This document shows positions 11,426-21,642 of a stretch of DNA of 64,000 nt, piece after piece; position 1 is the stretch's first letter; each line of letters begins with the position of its first letter. Under the pieces are notes generated by a model, which worked only from the letters and a program-made list of their open reading frames with translations, searched no databases and was not told where the DNA came from. The stretch comes from Membranipora membranacea (Eukaryota; Bryozoa; Gymnolaemata; Cheilostomatida; Membraniporidae): positions 3,658,001 through 3,722,000 of the forward strand of contig OU612075.1 of NCBI GenBank assembly GCA_914767715.1. Direction: 5' to 3'. Position numbers and translations under genes: made by a program.

Positions 11426-12167
11426 CATGGGTGGGCAACTTTTTTCTAAAAAAATTCCACATTTTACACAGGCTCAACACAATTAGGCACAACATATATT
11501 TCAGGTATAGAATCGGAACCGGAGTAACAACTATGTACAAACTAAAACAGATTTATTTGTAAAAGCTGTGGTATGTTGCAAGGAACTTCAGCTCAACAGA
11601 AATACTAATTTAAAAAATCTTGTGAAGTTTTGCATGTGTATGGAAAAGGGCAGGGTGGGTGTAGGAGGGGTGCTGGCACCCCTCCGCAATGGGGAAGTTT
11701 TTTGCGAATGCCTGTAAAATTAGATGCAATCTGGAACATTTCAGCAATAAAGCAGGAGCATTTGTAACATGAAAACTTGTTAATACTTATCTGCATTTCT
11801 TGTTCAAGGTGACAGATTTGCTAAAAAAATTAATTACTATGATATGAACGAAAATTTTTATTCGAATTTCCAAAGGTCACCGTTCTGGGTTATTTTGAAA
11901 ATAAAGCACTTGAAAAAGGAGTTAACACCAATACAGTTAAGATGATTATGTCTAGAAACGGCTTTGGAAGCTACATGCTTAATGCTGAATGGCCACTATT
12001 TTGAAATATATTGTGCCTACATACTTGAATCTCAAGATTACAAAATGCGAGATGGGAATCGAAATTAATGTTTAATATATATCTTTTCAGGCATAAGGCC
12101 ACAATCAGCCCGCAAAATATTGTTCATTAGGCCACACTGGAAAATAGGCCGCAGGTTGCCACAGCTG
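11426..12167 (+). mobile_element. Second hAT element abutting the first, sharing the target octamer
   Basis: Starts CATGGGTGGGCAACTTTTTT and ends GGTTGCCACAGCTG. It is flanked by ATCTAGAG at 11418-11425 and 12168-12175, so three copies of the octamer separate two adjacent, diverged relatives. The interior has no transposase frame. Confidence 0.8.
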
Positions 12168-12289
12168 ATCTAGAGGTATGCGGGACTTTTACTTCTACCC
12201 AATAGGAATTAGCGGTGTAAAATTCTAAAATCCGACAATATCTCACAAACACAACTATGTCTGAGAATTAAACTCACAGCTTTTTTTGC

Positions 12290-12680
12290 AGCCCATTAGG
12301 TAATTGTTACTGAGACATAATTCATCTCATGTCATGATATATGCTGTGCCTGGTAAAAAAAGAGCTGTGGCAAGCTTTTAACGAATAGGAATATCTATGA
12401 TTGGTGTTACACGTCACAAATACAACGACACAACAAATTATACAGGCGATTTGCTCTAGATAAAAAATTAACATAATAAGGAGATTGCAATTGCAGCTAT
12501 CTGAACTTATGACAGGCCGTACATGGGCAGCTACTATAAGAGAACTGAATAATAGTATAATCTGTGACAAGTTTGCATGAATGAATGAAAATAATTAAGA
12601 AATGATAGCAATAGCTGCTGTTATTTAAACTCACATGGGAGAAGTGTAAAGCAGATTACATGACAATTATTTTATAAGAT
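12290..12680. repeat. Duplicated repeat (matches 2880-3240)
   Basis: Cassette component preceding torsin 2, in the same order relative to R1 as in the first unit. No coding potential is recognised. Confidence 0.6.
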
Positions 12681-12724
12681 ATCTCCTAGGAGCACAGAGT
12701 TTAACGATGGGTATCTCTGCCCCC

Positions 12725-13345
12725 TTTAGTGATTAGCCTTTGAACCTTGGAAATTTCTATCAAAGCAGATAGCTTTGAACCATTGATAATACTATTAAAG
12801 CAGATTTTAAACGCTTTGCCCAGGCACTAAGGCTTAAATGATTTGCTCAGGTATGACTGTTCTTTTAGATATTAGCCTTTGAACCATAGAAATTTCTATT
12901 TGAGCAAATTTTAACGAACGATATTTCTATTGAAGCAGATTTTACACATTTTGCCCAGGCACTTAGGCTTTATTAACTTGCACTGATGATTGATTGAGGA
13001 TTGCACATAGACAAAACATTTTTATGCAATCTCATAGACATAGACAAAACTATGTCTATGGGATTGAATATAAATGGCTAGAAAAAGCCAAAAAACCTGT
13101 GCTGGCTGTTGCAAGTTTTCTATGTCATAGCATCACCTGCTGTTTTTCATACTACTCCCAAAGAGAAGATCAGGTATGCATCTAGTTATCTTGACAATAA
13201 TTGAGGATGGATAGGCAAAACTGTAGGTGTTTATTGTGTGCAAAAATAGGGCTCAGCTGCCACATAAGTTGTCAGAAGTCCCCTATGAGAACTGCTTCAT
13301 GGGCATTGCCATAATACCACCTCAAACTTCTTTTTCGGTGGGATA
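12725..13345. repeat. Cassette repeat R1 (copy upstream of torsin 2)
   Basis: Matches 160-775 closely, including the ATGGCTAGAAAAAGCC block and the 'TTCATGGGCATT' end. It is followed by 13346-13638, in which I see no feature. Confidence 0.75.
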
Positions 13346-13638
13346 ATCAGTTGAGCCGTATCTGCCAGATAATCGAACGAACCACCTCAGGTGCTCCACC
13401 CATCATCTCGTCATCTCACATCACCAGCATAAAAACACATTAGAATTCTCACATATATTTCAAAATAGCCTAGAAGAACACATTATTTTTTTTGTTATTG
13501 AATATCACATTCTTTGTACACATTTGCCTTCAAAATAGGCCTTTTTAGCTCCTTCATGTAATTTTGAGGTTCAATATTACATGAATTAAAAGATTTAACT
13601 AACTAACTAATGGGGAAATAAATAGAGGTGTTTGACCC

Positions 13639-13704
13639 CACACTGATTTCGAGATTACACTATTAGTATGTATACATGCAATAGTATATCACGTGATCAG
13701 TGTG
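13639..13704 (+). repeat. Short CACACTGAT/ATCAGTGTG element, copy 1
   Basis: Short element with inverted ends CACACTGAT...ATCAGTGTG and an inner imperfect pair around CTATTAGTATGT / GCAATAGTATAT. A second copy lies at 13847-13929 and a partial inverted one near 22187-22235. Confidence 0.65.
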
Positions 13705-13846
13705 GTTGAACCACTGAACTCAATACAATAGTACAATAGTACAATTCAATGGGTTGAACCCTTGGACTTGCGTGCCCATTCTGCTTGCAGGATAGCCTTG
13801 TGACATGCCTCAACAGTTCGCACATGCGCAGACTGCTTGCGTGCCT

Positions 13847-13929
13847 CACACTGATTTCGAGATTACACTATTAGTATGTGTATATGCATGCAATATATAC
13901 ATGCAATAGTATATCACGTCATCAGTGTG
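13847..13929 (+). repeat. Short CACACTGAT/ATCAGTGTG element, copy 2
   Basis: Same ends and interior as 13639-13704, but with an extra ATATGCATGCAATATA-type segment in the middle. It is 143 bp downstream of copy 1. Confidence 0.65.
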
Positions 13930-14723
13930 TGCGTGCCTGGGATTTGGCTAATAAAATACTTTGGTTGGTTCGCTACATACCTGTTCTACAATATGCCAAT
14001 GCAATATCAGACTCGAATTTTATGAAAATAGAACATTGTTTTAAACTTTAAGAACACAGGCTAGATCAATATTTTCAGTGTAATAAGTTTCATTTTGTGT
14101 CTTCAGATTTAAAGAAAAGCAGAAATATGAAAGGTGGATACATAATTGTCAGCTGTCTCTTTACTTCTCTGATTTATGAAGTGAACAGCATTGAGCCAGT
14201 AACTACTGTGATTGGGGTTGGTACTGTTACTGTGGCATTGGTGAGCATGGCTGGAATGGCATTAAAATGTCGAGTATTAGAATGCTGTGATACAAATTGG
14301 CTACATCAGCAAGTCCCAAGTAAGTGAAAAACACACTATTCTATAGCAACAACAGCAATAGCATGTACGGCTGGACATGATAAGTTATTTTGTGGGTTTG
14401 GCGTACCAGCTTATAAATGCTCTTTAACATGTGCACAAAGTTCTCCATTACTTTGTTAGATTGTTGTCACTGATGTTGTTGGCAAAATGATAGGATGGAT
14501 GAAACAAGGATGAAACATCATGAACTGAAGTTGAAGTGATTGATTGATGTACTGACATGAGCTTCACAATTAACTGTGAATGCATTGAAATGTTGAGAGA
14601 AATATTCGAAACCACCAGTGGGTTTGAACCCTACAGCTCATACCAGATTTCAGATTCACAAAAGTCAGTCAACCCACTGCAAATCTATGCATTCAAATCG
14701 TTTTGTATACGGTCAGAGAGTGA

Positions 14724-15139
14724 CAGTGGCCTATATTAGCACTCACGGCCCATGGATTTCCGTGAGTGGCTGAATAGCTCAGTGTGTAGAGCGTCTGCCT
14801 TATAATCACTGTTAATAAGATTGTTGTGGGTTCGAATCCCGTCAAGGTCAGTTTTTTTTCAAATGGGTGCTTTATAACTGGAGCATTTTTACCGTAATCT
14901 TCTACTGCTATTGAGATGTTTTCTGAAAGTACCCAACAGCTCAGTGAGCTATTGAAATGCCTCTCTGCTTGCACTATTTTGCTACCGATATGCAAAAATT
15001 TCCGTGGTGGGAGGCCGCTTAAGCGCCCCTCCCACACCCTCCCCCGCCACGCCTACGGCGTGTGGATCGGGCTGCGCCCGATTATTATGCTCATCTCTGA
15101 AAAGTCAGTGAGTGAAATTTTTTAGAATATACGCCCCTG
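14724..15139 (+). mobile_element. 416-bp hAT-type MITE carrying a tRNA-SINE, in torsin 2 intron 1
   Basis: Comparison with torsin 1 intron 1 (continuous at about 4713-4722) shows this as an insertion. It is flanked by the exact octamer GAGAGTGA (14716-14723 and 15140-15147). Its ends, CAGTGGCCTATATT and AATATACGCCCCTG, are inverted repeats matching at 12 of 14 positions, typical of hAT. Inside are the tRNA-SINE at 14757-14890 and a GC-rich palindromic stretch near 15005-15085. Confidence 0.85.
14757..14890 (+). repeat. tRNA-derived SINE (family A)
   Basis: A-box-like TAGCTCAGTGTGTAGAGC followed by B-box GGTTCGAATCC at about 14829-14839. It then has a T-run and the segment CAAATGGGTGCTTTATAACTG shared with the copy at the left edge of the window. 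The anticodon arm and acceptor stem do not pair properly, so a functional tRNA gene is not called. Confidence 0.75.
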
Positions 15140-15959
15140 GAGAGTGATATTATATTCTACTAGTCTTCACAAAGAGTGCTGTTACTCCTTGATATTACTG
15201 GCGGAAATTTTGGTATTTGCTCAAATGATGAGCTAAGCATAATAGCGTCGTCTTCCATATAATATGTATATCTATCATTCTTATGTTGTAGACTTGCGGG
15301 CATCCCTCAATGCTCATGTATATGGCCAACACCTCGTTGTCCAAACAGTGCCCGGTGCTATAAAAGGACATCTGACCCACCCTCCTAAGAAAGCACTTGT
15401 CATGTCATTCCAAGGCACCACTGGTACAGGAAAAAATCTGGTAGCTAGGGTCGTGGCAGAAAACATGTATAGGAAAGGCTTGGATAGTAAATATGTGTAT
15501 GTGATTAGTCCAACTAAACCTTTCTCAAGACCTGAGCGCATCCAAGATTATAAGGTAATGTGCAATCTATAGGGCAATTTCATCTATTAGCTTTTTAGGA
15601 TAGTTGCAAGCGATTGAAGTAATCTCAAAAGCAAAGGCATTCGATAAAGAGTATTCTCTGAGCTTATGGCCTTGGTTTGGCTTAGTCTGGTTGGTTAGTA
15701 AATTAAGTCGATAGATGGGTCGATGTGTAACAAGCGCTCTGAATTGAATTCTTCTCATGGAATGGAAGTATTTACAATAGCCTTATCCTGTTTAAGGCAC
15801 GCCAGAACATCGACAAAATACTGGTCTATAAAGCCTCTTCGTTATCAAAACTTTGATAAACAGGACGACGTTTCAACTAAAAAAATGGTATGGTCAGTCT
15901 CCTCAATTTGTATCCCTCAATCTTTTCCCTGGCTCTCTCAAATACCTTGCTCCAATTAT

Positions 15960-18660
15960 ATGATGCCATATCTGTGAACTAGTCTATTGAAAATTCCAAA
16001 CCCCAAAAATCTTATGCGGTCTTTCCAGTACTCGCTCAACGACCCTACATGTCTTCCAGCAGTTGAAACTGATGCAAGAATTTCTGTCTGACTCCTATTC
16101 AGTAGACTACCTGTGGTCTTAAAAAACCTAGCAAACAATGCAAAAATATGGTCCACCTCAGAAGCATGACAAGCTACCAAGAGATCATCAACATAGGCTA
16201 AACACTTCCAACTGTCAGGGCCAGGCACAGGGCAGCCGGAGAGAAGCCTGCACTGTGTGATAGCTCTCACCATCGCCTCAATGTATATATCATACAAGGA
16301 TGGGGACAAAGGGCACCCTTGTCTAACCCCTCTTGTGATAGATACTGGGTCTGATAACATGCCATTTACCTGAACCCTAGTGGAAATGGTTTGGTACATA
16401 GTCTTAACAAGGTGCAATACCTTATCTTCCACACCAAGCTTTGACATCGCCGCCAACAAAAATTTATGGTCAACCATATCAAACGCCTTGCTTTGATATA
16501 GAGATACGAATACAGTGTCGCTATTACTTAACGTACGGGTGAACTCAATAGAGTCCCTAAAACTTATCAAATTGTCTACAATGTTACGACCGCTTACACC
16601 ACATGTCTGTACTACACTTATTAAAGTGCCTCGACCGGTATATAAGGGCCAGTCAATGTAAAGCGATCACCCAGCCATATCAAATTCAAATGGGGTTAGC
16701 AGCATTCAAATTCCTCCTGCTTTTTCGGAATTAAGAGGAGAAGCAGTGAATTATTTTTAATGGGAATCAGACAAGCTGATGCGGAATTGTGTGATACACA
16801 TGCCCAATAAATTTTCATTCCAATAATGGCATTGGAAAGTGGTGAAAATATGACTAATGTCATACGAAATTGCCCAGTTCCAATGATTTCAAATCATCCG
16901 CTTCAAAATATACGAGCTCTTATTGGTCAATTTTGACGTTATGATTTATGGTTTTAGAGGTTGCCTAGATACCGTTGTCAAGATTAAAATTGACCGTTGT
17001 AATTAAACCCTATAATCCCAAGCGTGATGAGCCAACACAACAATAGCTATATCATAGCTTCTATTCAACTTTATTTATGGGTGTCTGCGAATCACGAATT
17101 TCTTATATAACACACTTGACCACTTGAGAACGCAACGTGGACTGGCTGTTAGAGGCGGAGACCAAGGCCATTCTCCGCCTCTAATTACATTGATCAGCCA
17201 ATGGTCTTGCCTGTCACTTCACATGATTAATCCCTGTGCACCCCCTTCGATTCCTACCTCTTTAAGGTTGGTAAAAGTTTACCCAGCCATTTGTTTACAA
17301 CCTTACCTAATACCTTGTAGTCGACATTAAGTAGTGATATTGGTCTTTTGTTTTTGGGATCAGATTGATCGCCGCCTTTATGCAGCAGGATGGTGGCAGC
17401 CTCAGTCATTGACTTAGGCAAGACCTCTAACTCAAAAGCATTATTAAAAACCTCACGCATATCATCTGCTAGAACGTCAAAAAATGTAGCATAAAACACT
17501 TTTGGAAGACCGTCAGGGCCCGAAGTTTTATTGTTTTCCATTGACATGATAGAAAACGGACTATTGCCATCCTCTGTGGAATCAGTATTTACGTAGTCTG
17601 AAGGACCCAAGAAATCTAAAAAGAAATCTGCCTCTGATCGAGCAGTCGGAACTGCATTATACAAATCTGAATAAAAATCTTGTTAAACACGAACATACCC
17701 TGGCTATCATGGATCAGCTGACCAGTGCCCTTTTCCTGGACAGATTCAACAACATTAGTTTTATTACGGTGCTTAATTCTTCTGAAAAAGAAAGCAGTGT
17801 TCTTCTCTTCCTGCTCAAAGATTTTAATTCTAGACCTAACTCTAAGAGCTTGAAGCTTTGAGTCATTCAAATTTTTAATCTCTAGTTTTACTCTTTCCAC
17901 CTCAGTTAGATATAAGCAAGTGTAGCTCATCCGACAGATTTTTAATCCTGTTTTTAAATTCTAAACTACGCTCTGAGCAGTATTCAATACAAAAGTCTTT
18001 TGTTCTCAATTTGACACTTTCCCACCAGTCTAAAGGATTATCATAAGCTGGTTTTAGTGTTTTTTCTCTAAATCCATTTTCACTCAAGATTGAACAAATA
18101 AGTTTCCAATATGATTTACCAGTAACAGGAGTCTTGTCACCGGCTAACGGTGCCAGATCCAATGATGCACAAACACAATCATGATCACTATGAGGACAAG
18201 ACTAATAACCGTACACAATGGGGATATCCCAAGGGAAATAGATATGGTCAATGCGGCTAGCTTGATTCGCATCATTTCCCTGCCGCCTCCATGTACTAAA
18301 CCTTACAGCCTGGGGATTATTTACCCTCCAAGAATCATGTAAACCGAAAGTGGTGCACATCTCTTCAAGTTCGGAAGACCCAACCTCACTTTGAGCTGAG
18401 CCATTTTGAGTGTCTGATACGAAGGAATGGACACAATTAAAATCTCCAGCTACAATGTTTTTTGCTAGTTTGAGAAAGCGAGGCTGACAATTCATCTGAG
18501 AAGAATCTCTGTCTACCAGTGGGATGGTTAGGAGCATACACACAAATTTACAATAGCCTTATATTACAGTTAGATCACTCAACACAGGGACTGATCTGAC
18601 ATTGATCAGATTGGCTGTACCTACTACTAGAATTATAACATAGCCTGGAAACTTGTCTTG
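15960..18660 (-). mobile_element. Tx1/L1-like LINE, degenerate (endonuclease and reverse transcriptase)
   Basis: Minus-strand fragments in order: APE-type endonuclease with AGDFNCV, SRIDHIYF and SDHDCV (18200-18540); a linker region (17620-18160); the first part of the reverse transcriptase with SGPDGLP and the ISLLNVDYK block (17262-17640); then RT motifs QGCPLSPSLYDIY and YVDD (15960-16620). An in-frame TAG lies between YGY and SCPHSDH near 18200, and there is a frameshift upstream of GDFN. A 637-bp insertion splits the RT. The 5' part is truncated, with its limit uncertain near 18660. Block order and the YVDD and GPDGLP motifs suit the Tx1/L1 clade. It is inactive. Confidence 0.85.
16625..17261. 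mobile_element. TTAA-flanked DNA element inserted in the LINE
   Basis: Flanked by TTAA at 16621-16624 and 17262-17265. If this block and one TTAA are removed, the LINE reverse transcriptase reads in frame across the junction (LLPTL|ISVVQTCGVSG). This proves a precise insertion with TTAA duplication, the hallmark of piggyBac-type transposition. Its ends match only over AG.GG, and no transposase is visible, so the family is uncertain. Confidence 0.85.
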
Positions 18661-19008
18661 CTTACAAAACTCCCAACAATAAAACAATGGGGCATTTCTA
18701 GAGTGCGACTGGCTATTTTTGCAAACACTTTGTTATGCAAAAGAGAGCTTATCAAGATTAGACGAAGAAAAATAAAATTGCCTATATTTGCAGGCATAAT
18801 GTTGAGTGCAAGTTTGTTTGTCTGTTTGCAGGCATATTATGAATGACCATACAACATGAAAGCAGTAATAAAAATAAAAATTTAGCTAAACGACTTGTAT
18901 GGAATATTACAGATGGTCAATTGGACAGTTATGAGTAGTGATGAGCTTGTTGTTAGGTATTTGTGAGTGCACGGCTTTGTATTTTAATATTTAAATTTTT
19001 GTTGACAG

Positions 19009-19061
19009 GGATAATTTAAGATGGATGGCAGGCTGCGTCATAGTGACAATTGAATGTCAAC
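19009..19061 (+). pseudogene. Possible remnant of torsin 2 exon 3
   Basis: After TTGTTGACAG the sequence reads GATAATTTAAGATGGATGGC, resembling the exon 3 start of torsin 1 (GATGACCTCCGTAAGTGGAT). It then aligns weakly to the region before GAATGT, and about 120 bp including Walker B appear deleted. The following 25 bp resemble the start of torsin 1 intron 3. One extra G at the acceptor would also break the frame. The similarity is short and could be chance. Confidence 0.3.
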
Positions 19062-19883
19062 GTACTTACCCCCTCGCCTTGGATGATTATTTTAGGGGTG
19101 CCCTACCATAATATTTGGAATGAAACCCTTAGTGCCTGTAGTGATTTGGATTGCCAAATTTGGATTAATGCCGTTGAATATGTATGAATTATGAATAAAT
19201 AATTAATATGTAACTGTACGCGCACCGGTCAGCTTGACATATTTGGATGAAGAAATTTAGGATTTTACATATTCTGTGTTATTGTCACTAGTGTGACTGT
19301 GACAAAATAAAATGTTTAAATAGACAACAAAGCTTGAGGAAGTTAAGCATGTTTTATGAGATTCGAGTGACTTTGATTTACAAATAGATTGTCTGTACTA
19401 TAGTAGTGGAGAAACATGATAGCGGTTCCCCATGTAGAGGTGTTAACATTTTTGTTACCACGCCTTGGCTGACGCCATGGCAGGTATAAATGCAGAGAAC
19501 TACCCTGGCAGCCCGATAGGCAATTGAGCCCCGGCCGTTGCTGCATTAGAACAGACTAATCCGTGTTAACAGAGGTTTCTTTAGAGGATTTAGGTGAATC
19601 TAAACCGACTGTTTTGCCCCCCCCCCCACGCTTGAGCGAACTTCTAGATATGGAGTTCAATGAACAAGCGTTATTTATTGTTATATTCTGGGAGGCTTGA
19701 CCAAATATTTAGCCCTTATATCAGAGTGTATGTAATGAATGCAAGTCAAAAAGTCAAAGTCAAAGATACATTATTTTGCCCAAATTGGCAGTCTCCGTCA
19801 GCACTGCAACATTATTATTTTTATATGTGGGGACTAATGTGAAAGTATCTATCTATCATCGGAATTGTCTTTATATACTGACT

Positions 19884-19943
19884 TAGCCTTGTCACACGAC
19901 AACGGTCTTTGGTTTTGAAAAACCGTGGGCCGTGACAAGGCTA
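19884..19943. repeat. TAGCCTTGT hairpin element
   Basis: Ends TAGCCTTGTCAC and GTGACAAGGCTA pair exactly, with an inner near-pair AACGGT/ACCGT. A related hairpin is at 30391-30432, and a similar one (TAGCCTGTC...) at 48098-48131. It is a short foldback repeat family. Confidence 0.7.
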
Positions 19944-21013
19944 TACCCAACTTGCTAAAGAACAATGAGAACTAACCTATTTGCTAATACATGGCATATT
20001 AGGGTTTTTTCATGTATGGAATCATGGCTAATGTTTGTTGTTGGTTACAGGAACACTGGTGGAAACATGATAAATGAGTTTAGTCAAGAGGTTTACCAGT
20101 CAGGTAAACCGAGGGAGAGCATGAAGCTACACAATATGGAGCATGCCCTAGAGACTCTCGCCAAGGAGGAGACAGGTGAGCACAGTAAAAAGAGTTGAGA
20201 AAAAGTCAAATTATATATCAATACTCCAAGAGTGAAGTCAACGCTTATTTTCTGACTTGATTAGCGTTAATTTGAGATCATTTACCAGTTTAGTCATATT
20301 TTCACGGACATCATGTCATGCGTGGGGTAAGTACCCGTTCGTTTAGTTTCAAGCAGCTGGGCCTCCGTTAAGTTGGCGTAAGAGTACAACTCTCGGGCTC
20401 ACGAAACAATATTATAATAAAGAGTTTTAAATCACCCAAATTTTGTTGTAAAGTTTTCCAATCTTTATTTATAATTCAACTTTCTTTCCTAATTCATTTG
20501 TGACTACCTAACATGCCCTTTATACACTGCAATGCTGTACTTTCCTCTTGATATAGATATTATATCAATATATATATAACGATCAAATTCTATTGTAGGT
20601 GGTTTGGAAGGATCTGCTTTGATCACAAAAAAATTAATAAATTTCTTTGTACCGTTTTTACCACTGGAGAGAAGTCATGTAAGAGATTGCATTAGAGATA
20701 ATTTAGGCGGTAAAATCCCCACTCTAGCATCACGCGACTCAAAGAAACATACAGAATTGGTGAACTCCGCAATGAAGCACATAACATTCCTTCCCGATGA
20801 CCAGCCTTTATACTCCCATGTTGGTTGCAAAAATTTAGATGAGATAGTGAACCTAGTACTTGAAGAAGAACTAGGAGATTGAGACAAAGATGTAGCCATG
20901 GAGGATTTAATTATGTAGCCGAAATGCACGTAATAATTCTACAGATGCACAACATATGACAAGCTTGCTGAATATTATATCACAGAAGGAGTCTGAGCAT
21001 AACTTAGATTGAC

Positions 21014-21019
21014 AATAAA
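21014..21019 (+). promoter_or_regulatory. Candidate polyadenylation signal of torsin 2
   Basis: AATAAA 131 bp after the torsin 2 stop. It is followed by AT-rich sequence. Inferred from position only. Confidence 0.4.
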
Positions 21020-21642
21020 AGTATATATTTAATACTAGTTATAAAACACATTATTTTTCCCTTATCTGTTTCATAATAAATATACAATTACAGCGCCTGA
21101 TGTTCATGTTGTAAGACCATCCTCCCCCCCCCTGCCATCCAAAGGAGAGTCCAGTTAAACTGAAACTTGAAAATCTAGACAGTAGAACACAAGCACAATA
21201 AATCATACCATAGAGCAGTTGACAATAGGTGTTTTTAAGATCAGCTAGTTTGGGGTTGACTAAATGTGGAGAGAGACGGGAGTCTATTAAAGTTGAGGGT
21301 GAATAGATGTTAGCTAGAAATCTCTAGAAATCTCTAGCTTCAAACAGAAAACGAACAAGTAACATTATTATATAACAAGTAACAACTACATTATATAATC
21401 TCAACATACTTTTACGGACATAAAATATTTTAGTAGAAGACAAAAACAGAATGCAACCAACACCACAGTTGAACCTCTATGGAGTTCGATCTAAAAACTA
21501 TCTCTGCACAACTGAGGGATAGAATAATGATTGATTCAGCTATAATATGCCTTCTGTGTCTTTATGGTAACCCATAGCTAATGCTTATTTTTGCACCTGA
21601 ACATGACTAAGTCACATGACTTCTACATATAAGAGAGACAGA

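Larger units (their letters stand above)
14127..20882 (+). pseudogene. Torsin copy 2, Walker B exon missing (probable pseudogene)
   Basis: Exons matching torsin 1 are 14127-14319 (signal peptide and hydrophobic segment), 15292-15554 (Walker A GTTGTGKN), 20051-20175 and 20599-20882 (sensor-2 Gly-Cys-Lys retained). Each has the same phase and length as in copy 1, except one extra codon in the last, and all splice sites look intact. The 176-bp exon 3, which encodes LFIFDE Walker B, is not recognisable between 15555 and 20050. Joining exon 2 to exon 4 directly shifts the frame, because exon 2 ends in phase 0 and exon 4 needs two preceding bases. A degenerate candidate remnant is at 19009-19061. 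A Tx1-like LINE (15960-18660) lies in the gap. Intact flanking exons suggest either recent loss, a missing exon through assembly error, or a highly diverged exon. An AATAAA lies 131 bp past the stop. Confidence 0.8.

Noticed and set aside
14757-14850. Candidate functional tRNA gene
   Set aside because: A and B boxes are present but the stems do not pair, it lies inside a MITE, and it has a shared SINE body.
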